NCBI GenBank assembly: GCA_942486035.1 | Contig: CALNXK010000072.1 | Coordinates: 577,001 to 641,000 of the forward strand | From: Porites lobata | Taxonomy: Eukaryota; Cnidaria; Anthozoa; Scleractinia; Poritidae | Direction: 5' to 3' | Length of the DNA stretch: 64,000 nt | In this document: piece by piece, positions 43,401 to 54,282 of the stretch | Layout: each line of letters opens with the position of its first letter | Numbering within the stretch: the first letter of the stretch is position 1 | Program-made: the position numbers and the translations under genes | Notes under the pieces: model-generated | Databases searched by the model: none | What the model saw: only the letters and a program-made list of their open reading frames with translations | Told to the model about the DNA's origin: nothing

Positions 43401-44701
43401 GTTATTCTGTCCAGTCCCCATCGATGAATGGCAACTCTGTAAGGCCAGGTAGCGTCAGTGAAACCTCAGTTAATCGAACCTTTAGTTTATCAGATCACCA
43501 TCCTTCCACCCCGATACAACTAGGCAACTCAGGAATGAATTTTGTAGGTGGAAATTACCCATCTAAAGGTCTTCCAAGTAATAATGTGGAAGAAAACAGA
43601 TCGATTGGCGTTAACGGAGAAATTACCACTGGATGGTCTTTGGGAGGAAATGATCAAAATAAACATTTTCATCTGTCTCCAAAGGCGAGACGTCCAGACC
43701 ATTTGTTGATGCCCTCTTTTGACGGTTCTCAAAACAATGACTTGTCACCAACTACGAGAAATCAGACTTGGGGATCTTCTCCCCATGTTCATCACAGCGG
43801 TGGTGGACTCAAAAACCCCAGTTTGTCTAGTAGTTTCTCAAGAGTCAGTAGCAAGGTAGATGCAGATCATGTCTCATCTGGTGCAAATTCCGGTTTGAAT
43901 CGTGTAGAGTTGTCATCATCACAAGACGAAGGACTGAAATGTTCGTCTTTTTCGAACGGAATGATTCCTAATAAAGTTACCAACACCGAGGCGTCTGTAG
44001 TAAAGTCACGCGATGAACGAGGAAGTACTAGCTCTAATTTCAGTGTTTTGAGACTTTTAGGAGGTGAAAATATCAAGGAGAACAAGTCCAATACCGCTTC
44101 AGCATCATACAGGATAAGTAACATCCTTGGAGATGAGAGATCTTTGTCAAGACCGCCGCCCGGTGAAAGCATTGTTGAGAAACCTTCGCATTCCAATACA
44201 CGTGAAAAAGATCGTGGTGTCCCTGTGATGTATTCCAATCCTTCAGAGCCGTCAATGCAACTTTCCGCTTCCCCGAGAATTCCATTTTTACCGCCATTTC
44301 CACTCTCTCCAGGAGAAGGTAACAAGCTTAGCAGTGGTCCGGAGAGGTCTTACCTAGACCTTTCGATGGCGGCCAATCGCTTGTTCGGCGGCTACAGTCC
44401 ATACAAATTTGGTGTACCTTTCCCGACGTTTCCAAGCTTTTACATGCCTCCTTTTCATCCACTTTTCGCTGCCAGAAACGGCCTTTCATCAAATCTTGCT
44501 CTTGTAAATTCGCAGAACTATTTGTCATCTTTTATGGATTCTGCAAAGCGGATAGGTAGCACGAATGGAATAGACCATGCATCGCTAACAACCATCTCAA
44601 CTGCCACACGGACTGGAGTAAGTTATCCTATTGACACGCTTATTACTGTAGCTCCTTACACACAAACATGTGTCACAGGCCACTACCAGAACTGGTTCTG
44701 A
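34186..44701 (+). CDS. TET: TET methylcytosine dioxygenase with CXXC finger, 11 exons
   Basis: Joined exons: 34186-34410, 34542-34655, 34841-35147, 37624-37702, 38818-38854, 39102-39158, 39746-39954, 40428-40572, 40891-40980, 41671-41808, 42107-44701; 3,996 nt, 1,331 residues plus stop. TET enzymes oxidise 5-methylcytosine to hydroxymethyl-, formyl- and carboxylcytosine in the nucleus using Fe(II) and 2-oxoglutarate. The CXXC finger (residues 37-70) has all eight cysteines. The Cys-rich region starts near 216. The first double-stranded beta-helix half carries the iron ligands H455 and D457 (FCAHSHKD). The second half gives H782 (GHGSLLIE) and the 2-oxoglutarate arginine R810 (TRISLVFYQHK). 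An insert of about 260 residues separates the halves. A Ser/Asn-rich tail of about 480 residues follows the core, much longer than in vertebrate TETs. All key residues are present, so an active enzyme is expected. Confidence 0.95.
34542..34655 (+). CDS. TET: TET exon 2
   Basis: Acceptor CTTTGCAG, donor GATAAG|GTAAGA. 38 residues of linker, charged and without a recognisable domain. Phase 0 at both ends. Confidence 0.8.
34841..35147 (+). CDS. TET: TET exon 3
   Basis: The best acceptor is the T-rich ...TTTTCTCGAAG at 34840, which keeps phase 0; a second AG at 34862 would not. It encodes an acidic, Ser-rich linker ending in FGPPSCNCPG, where the Cys-rich domain begins. Donor TGCCCAG|GTATTT. Confidence 0.78.
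35148..37623. other. TET: TET intron 3
   Basis: The largest TET intron. No further exon was recognised. It includes one copy of a dispersed module near 37444-37498 (see that entry). Confidence 0.5.
37444..37498. repeat. Dispersed 55-bp module, copy 1
   Basis: GGTACCCCTTTCTGGTGGAG...GGACATTATAGGGAGTACCCC here closely matches 50803-50858. The sequence is GC-richer than its surroundings and partly self-complementary at its ends. Confidence 0.55.
37624..37702 (+). CDS. TET: TET exon 4
   Basis: Acceptor TAGTTTCAG, donor CAAAG|GTAAAG. It encodes DGPYYTYLGAAPNMSTLRD, the conserved TET block corresponding to GPYYTHLGAGP of vertebrates. Confidence 0.93.
37703..38817. other. TET: TET intron 4
   Basis: AT-rich intron. 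Open frames at 38266-38553 exist on both strands but match no family and lack splice support. Confidence 0.45.
38818..38854 (+). CDS. TET: TET exon 5
   Basis: A 37-base exon. Acceptor CATTACCAG, donor GAATTG|GTGAGT. It encodes FSIKGSALRIEL, aligned with the GKAIRIEKV segment of vertebrate TETs. Confidence 0.88.
39102..39158 (+). CDS. TET: TET exon 6
   Basis: Acceptor ACTTTTTTAG, donor AGATGG|GTGAGT. It encodes IGYTGKEGKNHLGCPIARW, the VYTGKEGKSSQGCPIAKW block. Confidence 0.94.
39746..39954 (+). CDS. TET: TET exon 7
   Basis: Acceptor ATTAATCAG, donor GAGAC|GTAAGA. It encodes VIRRSGKEEKILVLAKKRVD and the later VPTARRCGINET, with zinc-binding His and Cys residues of the Cys-rich domain. Confidence 0.94.
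39955..40427. other. TET: TET intron 7
   Basis: No exon seen. A B-box-like GACCTGAGTTCAAGTCGCG near 40060-40080 may be a worn SINE head. Confidence 0.35.
40428..40572 (+). CDS. TET: TET exon 8
   Basis: Acceptor GCACTGCAG, donor TCCAAG|GTAGGT. It encodes CACQG, then TCGASFSFGCSWSMFYNGCK and FTRSKSPRKFKLL, the most conserved stretch of the Cys-rich domain. Confidence 0.95.
40891..40980 (+). CDS. TET: TET exon 9
   Basis: Acceptor GTTCATAG, donor AACCAG|GTGAGA. It encodes LETVMQNLATDLSFAYEKIA and PEAFNNQ, matching the LQNLAT...YKKLAPDAYNNQ segment. Confidence 0.93.
40981..41670. other. TET: TET intron 9
   Basis: No exon or bounded repeat was recognised; the longest open frame (41055-41426) matches no family. 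Confidence 0.45.
41671..41808 (+). CDS. TET: TET exon 10 (iron-binding HxD)
   Basis: Acceptor TTTGTCAG, donor ACACTG|GTAAAC. It encodes GEKRPFSGVTCCVDFCAHSH and KDLRNMDGGATL. H455 and D457 are the facial-triad HxD of the dioxygenase. Confidence 0.95.
42107..44701 (+). CDS. TET: TET exon 11 (core second half, insert and C-terminal tail)
   Basis: Acceptor TTTGACAG; stop TGA. It opens with VCTILKP and EDEQLHVLPLYRL, then a His/Asn/Pro-rich insert (residues about 500-760). Inside it, three related motifs occur: W634-V-D-E-N-H-I-P, Y660-V-D-E-R-K-V-P and W721-V-D-D-K-E-V-P. The core resumes at GGVAIALGHGSLLIEVAKKE (H782) and ends near QHKHMNLTLHGLNEWE. The tail (about 850-1331) is Ser/Asn-rich with a late hydrophobic patch (PTFPSFYMPPFHPLFA). 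Confidence 0.94.
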   Translation, partial: VCTILKPDSENSEDEQLHVLPLYRLLDKNGNPVKPNYVMPSHFLDPPVGVSPGYSTVNGQENSPKHPANKAVKNQEHRREERKEVFHDINNNQTFVPLDGRHIPHGHAQSVHGFPTSVIHHHPASNHVMSNCYNGRYPPQGSSLFQYHPHLGNNYVLNHCHAPEVHWVDENHIPYLYRNPGHVNYFQSSALGYVDERKVPFVSGPWNCRIPFDKSVSMSCSSTNRVTEYAKPKTVIHHFNGASREMGRTSQIKWVDDKEVPLMRASGIASFDENGNVKEEAVNRKNEKDLFNFEQAKRSFRIEEEMGGVAIALGHGSLLIEVAKKELHATTPLKKPKRQDPTRISLVFYQHKHMNLTLHGLNEWEQKVAKKKMEEEAVNMESDPAEKDAFAFQPNVEEQREVGYLDMLAETALSRADNEPGIVNSYVSKAGRYSVQSPSMNGNSVRPGSVSETSVNRTFSLSDHHPSTPIQLGNSGMNFVGGNYPSKGLPSNNVEENRSIGVNGEITTGWSLGGNDQNKHFHLSPKARRPDHLLMPSFDGSQNNDLSPTTRNQTWGSSPHVHHSGGGLKNPSLSSSFSRVSSKVDADHVSSGANSGLNRVELSSSQDEGLKCSSFSNGMIPNKVTNTEASVVKSRDERGSTSSNFSVLRLLGGENIKENKSNTASASYRISNILGDERSLSRPPPGESIVEKPSHSNTREKDRGVPVMYSNPSEPSMQLSASPRIPFLPPFPLSPGEGNKLSSGPERSYLDLSMAANRLFGGYSPYKFGVPFPTFPSFYMPPFHPLFAARNGLSSNLALVNSQNYLSSFMDSAKRIGSTNGIDHASLTTISTATRTGVSYPIDTLITVAPYTQTCVTGHYQNWF

Positions 44702-46937
44702 TATGCCACAGGATGCTTTTTTAATGAAGCTCCCGGGATTTCACACTTGTATGAAGGCCCAGAGCTTAGCATTAGCCCCGCGTAGAACGGACAGAGAAAA
44801 AGGAGCCTGCTTTTCTGGAGCATTGTTTAGAAAGTTTGGGATTTTGCAAGGGAAGATTTGTGTTGAATCGCAAAGACAGGTTCTTATTTTCAATGGGGTT
44901 TCGTTCATAGCCTTGCATTTTTAGCGTTCTGTGTATTGCACAGTACCAAAAGAGCAGGTTTAGGATATATCTTGATATTTTAAGTAATCCTCTCATACTT
45001 TATAGTTCCAGATAGCTCTATTTTGGGCTATTTTGTCACATTAGTTCACGCTAGTTTTGGCTATTCAGTTAGAAGAAAGAACGAATTTGATATAAAATGC
45101 AAATGTGGTTCTTGTTAATTTATGAGAAGTACGAAGATCAATCAAGACGTGACTAGAAAGTTATAGAGAAATAAGACGTCCGCAAATCTTTTATGCCGGA
45201 TATAGCGGCTTTTCTAGATTAATAAGTCCAGATATTCGAACTAGGATTTAGCCCTCAAACTAAAGGGACTTGTATTTGGGAATGTTTCGAACAATTTTAT
45301 GAACCTTCTTTTCGCTGAATTAATTGTTTCTTGTGTTAGGTCGTGTGGCTACTTTCAGGTTCTTATAATGAATGGCCAAAATGTAGCACGATACCATTAT
45401 CTTTTTTTCGACTTTGCTTGTCGTATCTATATATATTTAAATGCTATAATCTATGTGATTAGTATAAGAAGACTACAAGCGTTGTACAGTTAAGTGCCTT
45501 TTTACTTTGAAATTATATCATAGAATACATCTTCAAAACGCAAACAATTAAGTACTAGATGAAATCGCGACTAAGAGTTAAAAATTAGCCGAAATTTACG
45601 TAGAAGAGGCCTTTCGTTGGCATAAAAACGGCAAACAAAATTCCAATTCATACGAGTTTGGTGTATAGTATTGCAGTCAAGTTACTCCTATTTGTTCTTA
45701 TAAATTTTATGATACAATATTATGATATTTATCTATCAATGCAGTTTTTGGAAGTGTGTAACTGCAAAAGTTGGATGTATAAGAGTTAAACCTACTGAGA
45801 AAGCATTTCTTTTTTTGATGTCTTACCAATTGCCTTGTGGCATATTCATTTAAGCTTCCTTGAATGGTCACCTGTGTTAACATACTGTCAACATTATCGC
45901 AGAAAAGTACATATGTACTTATGAAGTCATTTAGTCGTCGAAGCATAGCCCTCCCTGGTCAGACTAGTATTTCACCAACGTGCTCGATTGAATAACCACA
46001 CTCAAGCACTTATTAAAACTTCTAACCACCTTGTACAACACAAAAGAGAGTATACATGTAATAGGAAAGTACTGCCCAGTGGCTTTCCTTTGAACAATCA
46101 CGTCTTTTATGCGCCAAATTTAAAGCTAAAATCACTTACACGACTTGACAATGGTGTAAGCTAGTGTAGGAGAAGGGATTGGACGTTGCCTGTGGCATCA
46201 TGAAGTGAAATCTGATTTGTCACTCAATATATAGTCAGGGTCAATTAACTCTGAATTTATTGAATACTCTTTTAATAATTTATTTAAGCCTCAATGAGAG
46301 ATTATTCCCAAGCTATCAGCCCTTAACTTTCTCTTAATCGGTACAACATCTTGTCAGTAGAATTATAACTCTTTTCACGTGAACTCTTTAGTATTGCAGT
46401 ATATTTGGGGATTTGTTGAGACTTTAGAAGAGAATTGTTATCTCAATTTTGGGGCTTAAATCAATTGGAATTTTTAGTTTTAATATAAAAAAATATTTGC
46501 AGACATAGAAATGTTATGAAATATTCATTTTATTTGGATATATTGGCGTGTACAAAGTCACACAGCCTCATTGATTGTACGATCAATCGGTTTTAATTCA
46601 GAATGTTTTTTAGAAAATCACTGTTTTAGTTAGGGCAGATAAACCATCTCTCTACTGAAGGATTGATGTAATTAGAGTGAAACGGAGAAAAGAAAACATG
46701 TAATGGCTGTTATTTTATTCGCTTGTTATGTGTGCTTATTGTGCTGACGGAAACCCTATCCTTGGTCCAGGAGACCCAGGGGTAGTCAGTCGGGTCGGCC
46801 GGGAAGAGGGGGACAAAAGTTTCTCAGGCACGGGCGACCCGACTCACTCCCTTTGGGTCTCAGAGGATGACGGAAACGACTGCGAGCGGCACTAAGTGAG
46901 GGGTGTCTGCCTTAAACCAAGTCAAAGAAAAGGACTG
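44702..46937. other. Region after TET
   Basis: Presumably TET 3' UTR followed by intergenic DNA. No well-placed AATAAA, gene or bounded repeat was identified; the sequence is AT-rich. Confidence 0.45.
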
Positions 46938-48110
46938 AAGAATCAATCAATCAATCATTTATTTTAACACGTTACGTCAAAGAGCTAAAAAACTCGTTCA
47001 AAATGCGAACGTGTATAAATAAAATCTATAATAATTACAGCTATATATTATTCAATTTTAAAAACAACTCAATAAATATATACATATAAAAAACTTGGTA
47101 ATGACAAAATAAAATATGTTGTTCCGTTGTTCGTCATTCAGGACGGTGTCGTTTTCGTGTTTAAAAAATCATATGTGTCAATTAAATTGTGTATATTTCT
47201 GTTGGATGTATATAGATTCATAAAAAAAGATTCCCCTTCTGCTAATATTTCCTGATCCGAAGTAATAAAGTTATTTTCGTCCACTTTAAGTTGGCTTATA
47301 ATGCCTTGCTTATAGTGTCTCTTTTCTAGGTTGAGGAAATATTTCGTATTTTTTTCTCCTTCATTATGCCATTTAATTTTAGCTCTCAATATGGAACCTT
47401 TCGTACGAGTCTCAATAATTCTTTCTAACTGGCACTATATCGGTGTTAGTGACGTCCCCAATAACGCTTTGGCTTATTAAAAAGAAATCAAGTCTACAGT
47501 AAACCTTAGGTTGTCGTTGTCTCCAAGTGTACCTTTTGTCATCTGGATTGTGAATTCTCCAGACATCGAGAAGATCTAGGTTCTCTGAAATTTCTTGAAC
47601 GGTCTTCAAGCTATTTTGGTGAGTTTTGGCAATGCCACCTTTTTTGTCATTTTCGATGTTAAGAACAAGGTTGAAGTCACCGCCAATTATTATGTCTTCA
47701 CATTTAAAATTTAAAAAATGATCGTAAAAGTTTTGAAAGAATGAAGGTTTATCCTCGTTGGGAGCATAGATGTTAGCGAGGGTCAAAAGCTTTTCGTTAG
47801 CTTTTAAGTCACAGATAATAAATCTCCCTGCAGGGTCGGTGTAAAGTCTTTGGAGCTGAAGGTTAAAATTATTGTTAAAAAGAATACCCCTGCTTTGTTG
47901 CTTTCAAAAGAGGTGAAGTAAAGCTTGATAGCCCCATTCTGCTTTCCACAAGTGATTTGTTTTTTCTATACAGTGTACTTCTTGGAGCATGCATATTGAT
48001 GGCCTTTTGGCGCGAAGCCAATTAAATACTTCTCTTCTTTTAGCGTCATCCCTAAGTCCCCTGACATTCAATGAAGTTATTTTCAAAGTCACGATTTGTT
48101 CAAGTCTTTT
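46938..48110 (-). mobile_element. Internally deleted LINE (L1/Tx1-like endonuclease)
   Basis: Reading leftwards, the minus strand starts with an exonuclease/endonuclease/phosphatase domain: ITSLNVRGLRDDAKRREVF and MLQEVHC (48092-47904), then ANIYAPNEDKP, IIIGGDFN and CRLDFFLIS (47786-47412). It then jumps to the pre-RT segment KIKWHNEGEKNTKYFLNLEK (47389-47138). The rest of the reverse transcriptase is missing, yet a 3' tail of TGATTGATTGATT units remains at the left end. Frameshifts show it is inactive. Confidence 0.8.
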
Positions 48111-48439
48111 GTAATAAACGTTGTCTCGACGGGAAAAAACATGTGCGCCTCAATAAAGGATTTGCATTCTTTCTATTAGGGTGTAAAATGATTGATGCAA
48201 AAGGTACTCGATATTTTAAACAAATAATGAAGACTAAAAACGTGCATATAATATTAGACTGAAGCAAATGATCACAAAAGGTAAATTAAACAAAATAACA
48301 CTTTGAATAAATAAAAAAAAAAAAACCGACTAACAAGCCACATACTAATTGATCTAAGTCCTCTTCGGAAAAAAACGTGACTAGAAAAACTATAATACTC
48401 GCTCTAAAAACAGTAAAGCAACAATCGTGCACTATAAGA

Positions 48440-50330
48440 CACGTTCTCAAAAGCTACAGTCGTGCGATTTACTTCTGAAGTCATTAGCATGACTTGAAAG
48501 ACGCACTTGAGAAGGCAAACTGTTCCATAACTTAGTTAATGAATAAGTGAAAGAATTCTTCTTAAATTTAAGATTAAAGTTAGGTAATTCCAAATTCAAG
48601 CCCTCGCCTCTCAGCCTATACGGTGTATGCCTGTATTTAAAAAGGCTTCCAATGCAAGTAGGTCCCGTACCATTTAAGCATTTAAAAAGAAGTATTAACG
48701 CCTGGTGTAAGCGCCTACAATATAAGGATTTCATGCTAGCCGTAGTGAGCAGCTCGTCGTGTGACATTGACTTGTTGTGCCCGATTAATGTTCTCAAAAT
48801 ATAACAGTTGCCATCTTCGAGACGGTTGCGTTGACCCGTACCTATGCCTACAAACAAAGGACTGTAGTATTCAAGATGAGGTAATATCAATGCTTTATAA
48901 AGTTTTATCATCGCATCATGAGGAAGAAAACGCCTTATTCTTCTCAGTGCAGAGGCCTTCGGGTAGGCTTTCTTTAGTTGATCTGATATGTGTTCTTTGT
49001 AGGATAGGTCCTTGTCTAGACTAAGTCCGAGAATCTTAATAGATCGGAGAAATTCTATTCTAGCATTATTAAGAAATAAAGAATAATGATAGGCACATGG
49101 TCCGACAGATAATGCTCGAGTCTTAGTACTGTTCGCTGTTAAATGGTTAGACTCAAACCACGACAAAAGAGTCTGAAGATCTTTGTTGAAGGAAAATTCT
49201 AGAATGGTGGGAGATACATCAGACAGGTAGGCAGTCTTGTCATCAGCGTACAGCTGCAATGAGACATTAGGAACACAGAAATTCAAGTCATTGATGAATA
49301 TGTTGAACAGCAACGGCCCCAATAGTGAAACTTGAGGAACGCCAGATTTAACTGTTTTGAAGTTAGAGCATACGCCTTCTAATCTGACACATTGTTGACG
49401 ACCCAGCAGGTAGGTGGACATCAGTTCCAAGGCATGTGGAGAAAAGCCATAGGCCTTCAACTTCGCGAGCAGAAGGCTGTGGTTTATGGCATCAAACGCT
49501 TTGCTCAAGTCCACAGCGACTGCCGCTACAGCTTCCTTGTTATCAATACTGTTCCTCCAATCTTCCGTCATTTTTAGCAGTGCAGTGCAGCAAGAGTGAG
49601 TTTTCATAAATCCAGATAAGTTTGAGGACAAAACGCTATGAAATGCATTCCAAGTTTGGTCATAAATAACTTTCTCAAATACCTTCGATAGCGAAGTTAA
49701 TATTGAGTCGGGGCGGTAGTTTGCTTTGTCTGTGTCAATCCCCCGTTTAAAGACAGGAGTAAGGCGCGCTTGCTTCCATTCAGACGGCAATGAGCGATTC
49801 GGAATACAGAAGTTGATCAACTTAGTCACCTCTTCGGCAAGAACTGGGGACCGCAAACGCAAGATTCGTGGTGAAATGCCGTCTACCCCAACTGCCTTTC
49901 TCGGATTAAGGTGGTCTAAGATGTTACGGATATATGAAGTACTGACTGGGGAGTAATTAAACTCACTTGAGAAACGTAGATTGCTTATTGCCTTGATACT
50001 GGGATGGCCAGTGTAGTCAGTTTCAGATCTATGCTCTAACTGAATGACATTGGCAAAGTAACCACTAAAGACTTCGGCCACACACCCAGGGTCGGAAACA
50101 ACACTACTGCCCTCAACGAGGATGACGCCTTGTATGTTTTTACCAGAATGACTAGTTGGCAAAAAGAGGCTTCATTTTTCTCCAAAATTCGCCCGGATGT
50201 CTAGCACTCAAGGAAGCATCACAGCAGAACCTTTTCAAGGCGTTGCGCGTTAGCGACGTAACCTTGTTACGTTGCCACTTATAGTCATCCCAAGAAGTAG
50301 ATGTAGGATTCCGCTACAAAGGCGGGTATC
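48440..50330 (-). mobile_element. 5'-truncated LINE with reverse transcriptase (CR1/L2-like)
   Basis: A 571-residue minus-strand frame (50162-48447) carries NYRPDSILTSLSKVFEKVI, AVDLSKAFDAINHSLLLAKL, GVPQVSLLGPLLFNIFINDL and the catalytic YADD, then the C-terminal LTKLWNSLPSQVR. The usual GVPQGS is GVPQVS here. One frameshift at about 50163 separates it from upstream residues (RHPGEFWRKMKPLF) that continue to about 50320. No endonuclease remains. Confidence 0.85.
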
Positions 50331-50802
50331 AACTCTCAGGTATCAGTTTAAGGGAGGTGTCCGTTTTATAAGGAGTGTGGTAAGAGTGAATTGATTTTAA
50401 TGTGTAGTTAGCGGAATCTGTGGAAAATGCATTGTGCCGTGAGGACCTTGAGTGTATTTGTTTTTTTTTATACCACCTATATCTACTTTTTTGTTTTATT
50501 ACACTGAATCAAAATTTGGCGATACCAAATCGGCCTAATTAAAACTGATCAAAATTAAATAACTGAAATAGTAAGATATTGAAGAGTCCACCGCATACTA
50601 AATAAGGCAAATAGACAAGGTTTGCCAAATTTGTTCAAAAGCAACAGGTCAGACACTACGCTACAAAGGAAGAGAAAGCACTGCAAGCAACGGTTTGCTT
50701 TTTCATCGAGCATGCGCGTCCACGTGACGCCTACGTCAAAACGTTAAACTACATCGCTTCCTCTTCTTGGGGACTTGAAGATCCAACGACGCGACGGCAA
50801 AG

Positions 50803-50858
50803 AGAGACCCCTTTCGGGTGGAGCCTCCTTGTATAGCCCATCATAGGGAGGACCCCCA
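50803..50858. repeat. Dispersed 55-bp module, copy 2
   Basis: GAGACCCCTTTCGGGTGGAG...CATCATAGGGAGGACCCCC matches the copy at 37444-37498 with about ten differences. It abuts the 3' side of the LINE remnant on its right. Confidence 0.5.
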
Positions 50859-50859
50859 G

Positions 50860-51620
50860 GAGCAACATGTTGCGACTCGATGTAGGGCTTGCTCTAGTTT
50901 CGTGACTGCTGTGTCGGAATCTGATAAGGAAAACGAGAGGTAAACGTTTGTGTCATCGACGTAAGATTCAAGGGAACAATTTTGAGAAGTGAAGGGAAGG
51001 TCGTCATTCATATATATGCAGAAAAGCAAAGGTGAGACAATGGCGCCTTTTGGCACCCCATGGGAGACTGGCAGGAGGTCTGAAAGGGTGGAATTCATGC
51101 GAACGAACTGGAAGCGGTCGGACAAGTAGCGTTGAAACCAGTTTACTGTGGAAGGTGAAACGCCAATTTGTGACAATTTCTAAAGTAATCTGCGATGATT
51201 GTTGCTGTCAAAAGCTTTCGAGAGGTCGAGCAATATCAAAGCAGTAACTATCTAGTTTTCCATTCCTTCCAATATGGCATCCGTAGAATGAATACTGAGA
51301 GTTTCAGTAGATTTCCACTTTGGTGAGATGACGACCGGTTGTTATTCGTTAGGTAAGAGCTAAATTGGTTTAGCGCTATCTTTTCGCAGATCTTGGAGGC
51401 AACGGCTAAGAAAGATAAAGAGCGGTTGTTAGATGCCACCTCATCATCACCCTTTTTGAGAGGAATTACTTCCGCTTTCTTAGACGCAGCAGGGAAGGTA
51501 GACGTGAGTAGAGAACAGTTGATGATCTTTGTAAGCGGACCCAGGATGACAGGGAGGCAATCTTTGATTACGCGAGCGTGGACTTTGTCAGGACAAAGGG
51601 AATTGCTTAAGACCGCATAG
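50860..51620 (-). mobile_element. Degenerate LINE reverse-transcriptase fragment
   Basis: The minus strand encodes PDKVHARVIKDCLPVILGPL and KKAEVIPLKKGDDEVASNN, then after a frame change ALILLDLSKAFDS, SHGVPKGAIVSPLLFCIYMN and YVDD. Stops and frameshifts interrupt it. It is a different family from the neighbouring LINE (YVDD, not YADD). Confidence 0.8.
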
Positions 51621-52984
51621 GCGGCGGAGTAGGGGGGATGGGGGGGGGGGCGGGGGACGGCGTAGCTCCCCCTCTCCCACGTTTTGGTGCCGAAAAACGC
51701 TTTTACCGATGTATTTGACAATATCTGTGTTATCAGCGACTTCAGAGCGCACATTTTCTGCCCTCAGACGCCTCAAGAACCACCTAAGAAGCACAATGAA
51801 GCAGGACCGCCTGAACAACTGCCTACTGTTGCATTTCATCGATTGCGGACACACTAAACACTGTGAATATTGCTTGTGCCAATGAACAACGCAAAGCGCA
51901 TTTTGGAAAATTTGAGCAGGGGTATGCGTATGGCTGAGTGGAAGATGAACCCTCCCCACGTTTCAAAACGCTCCGCCGCCTCTGAAGGGTACCTTTGTGA
52001 GCTTGATTATGTAGAGAGCGGGTGATAAGTCATTTGCACTCCCAGTTAAAACGTGAGTTGTCATCTTTGCGAGGTTCTTTATAAGGATGGTGATAGTAAT
52101 CTTTGGGAGTCCGATCATAAGGCCAGAGTGTATAATGTAGGCCTGATTGTAAAGTGAATGGGTATCTTTGTGAGTCCGATATTGTAGTGACTGTCATGGG
52201 GTGTTTGCGTAAGCCTCACAGACTTAGAAAAAGTCTATTCTAACCCCCTTTTTTAGTGGGGAAGGGTCCTTGGATCAGGTTTCTAGTTGCTATTCTCATT
52301 AAGTTAGGCGTTGAGGATCTCTGTGAACTTTGGACATACGAGTGCGTTTTGTGGGAGTTAAGATCTGATTGACGAGATTGATATCTTGCTGGGAGCTGTA
52401 ATTAAAAAAAAAAATTGTTAATTTAGATGCAATGCAGCCCTTGATACATTTCTACCTGAGAGTGATTACTGTTAGTGAGAAGCATTCTCGGCGCTTCCCT
52501 AATTTTGAGAGGAATTGTTTTTTGTTGCATGTGCTAGTTGCTGCCAAGCTTTTACTGTAATCTGTTTGCGTATTTGTAGGACGATAATGATGTGTGAATG
52601 ATTGTTATTTATTTGGAGTATTAAAACCTAGAAGTAGTCGTCATTACCTCAACGGAGGGGTTTCATTGTTCCAAGGACTATTTGATAATTTGTCTCACTC
52701 TCGGGTCCTGAGAGATGACTCCGCAAGCGATTTGTCAAATATGGCATTCCTTTGTTGCCTTGACTTCTACGTCGGTCTGTGATAGACATCTTTTCTAAGC
52801 CTGGGTCGGGGAAATCGTCTTAAGTCAATTTTCGGTCTTCGCTTACCCCTCCCCAGTTCCGTTTTTTTGAGCTGGTTGATGTTGTGGGATCCTTTTTCAG
52901 TGCATCAAACGACCACGGGATGAAAGATCCAATAGATGTGGTGAGATCGAACCGCCGCCAAGGGCCTAGAGGAGATGACCAATA
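51621..52984. other. Intergenic region between LINE remnants
   Basis: A G-rich run at 51640-51655 and AT-rich sequence follow. No gene or bounded repeat was recognised. Confidence 0.45.
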
Positions 52985-53560
52985 TCGAGAGCGCCTTGCG
53001 AATGAATGAATGAATGAATGATAACTTTATTTATACACGGTTTTAACAAAAAATAGATCAGTCTTACTATAGAAATTAACTAAAAATCTTTATAATTGGT
53101 TTACGTATGTACCACGCGGGAGTACTGATGAGCAAATCAACCGTGGATTCTTCTCTTAACGACATCTAGAGAATTTGCTTTACGTACTTCCTCGGGAGGA
53201 TTGTTCCATTGAAGAGCAGCACTCTAAGAAAAACTACAATTGAGGTAGTCAGTTCTTGGTTTCGGAAGGAACAGTTTGCCCTTCGTGTCGAGGCGGTTAT
53301 AATTCGAGATTTTCGGGGCAAACAAATTGCTCATCGCCGGAACATCTTCATCCAAACTACTCAATTGATCGCTGACGAACCTTTCGTCGAGGTTTCCGCG
53401 CAAGCTTCGCAACAGCCCAGCCCTAATCTTGACCGAAATGTTAATTTGAAACGAAAAAGACAATGTAAAATATGGCGATTTTCCTGACCAAAGCCAGTCG
53501 TTTCGCTTTTTTGCTCGGTCGAGCCATTGTTGCAAATTTCGCAGGGTACCGAAACACACT
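52985..53560 (-). mobile_element. LINE 3'-end remnant with GAAT tail
   Basis: The minus strand encodes the end of a LINE protein: LRSLRGNLDERFVSDQLSSL, LFAPKISNYN and KLFLPKPRTDYLNCSFS. A GAATGAATGAATGAATGAT tail lies at the left end. Only the last quarter of the ORF remains, with its final residues frameshifted. Confidence 0.75.
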
Positions 53561-54282
53561 ACGTCATCATTGAACCGATCTGGCCGCGAACTAAGCCGTG
53601 AACTACTTTATTTATACGAGCAGTTCGCGTGTTACGTAAGCCGCACTCGTGTAAATGTTTCCTTTCGCGTCTTATTTTCTCTCGTAGACCTCGTGAAACG
53701 GCCCTATTAAATCATAGCTACTCAACAGAGGAACGTTAGGATTTTATCCATTTATTTCTTTTTTTACAAATGAATACAACGTTATGGTTAAGGAAATAAA
53801 AACTTATTTGGAACATTCAAGACGACCTTGATATTCACTTAGCAGTTCTCTCTCGAGTATTTATCACGTGAGCAGGTGCGAACGGAGTGTCCCTTTCACG
53901 ATTTACTGTTGAGCTAAAACGTCACGTTGATTTTTCTCAAGTCAAATGTTTAACTTTCAGGTTGAATGTTGTGATCTACACAGTTTGATTTTTGGCGGGT
54001 ATGGAACTCCATAGGTCGCACATGTAACACGTGAGCAGGTGCAATGCACGAGCGCAATGTTAGCCCAAAGCATGTATCACCTTACTGTACACTTGACAAA
54101 CTATAACTCCTCTAAATTCGGGCATAATTGGTGGCACAGAGGATCACTTTGTCTAACGCATTCATTTTTTATAAAGGAATGTTGTTTTCCGGCCCAGCCC
54201 GAATGTTCTTATTTTTCTGTCCATTTTAGGAATTATTCTTAATTATAAATTATAGTTTATGGCATTTCCGCGTTAGAGCAAC

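Noticed and set aside
48447..50162. 571-residue frame as a host gene
   Set aside because: YADD reverse-transcriptase motifs and the LINE-type C-terminus show it is a retrotransposon ORF.
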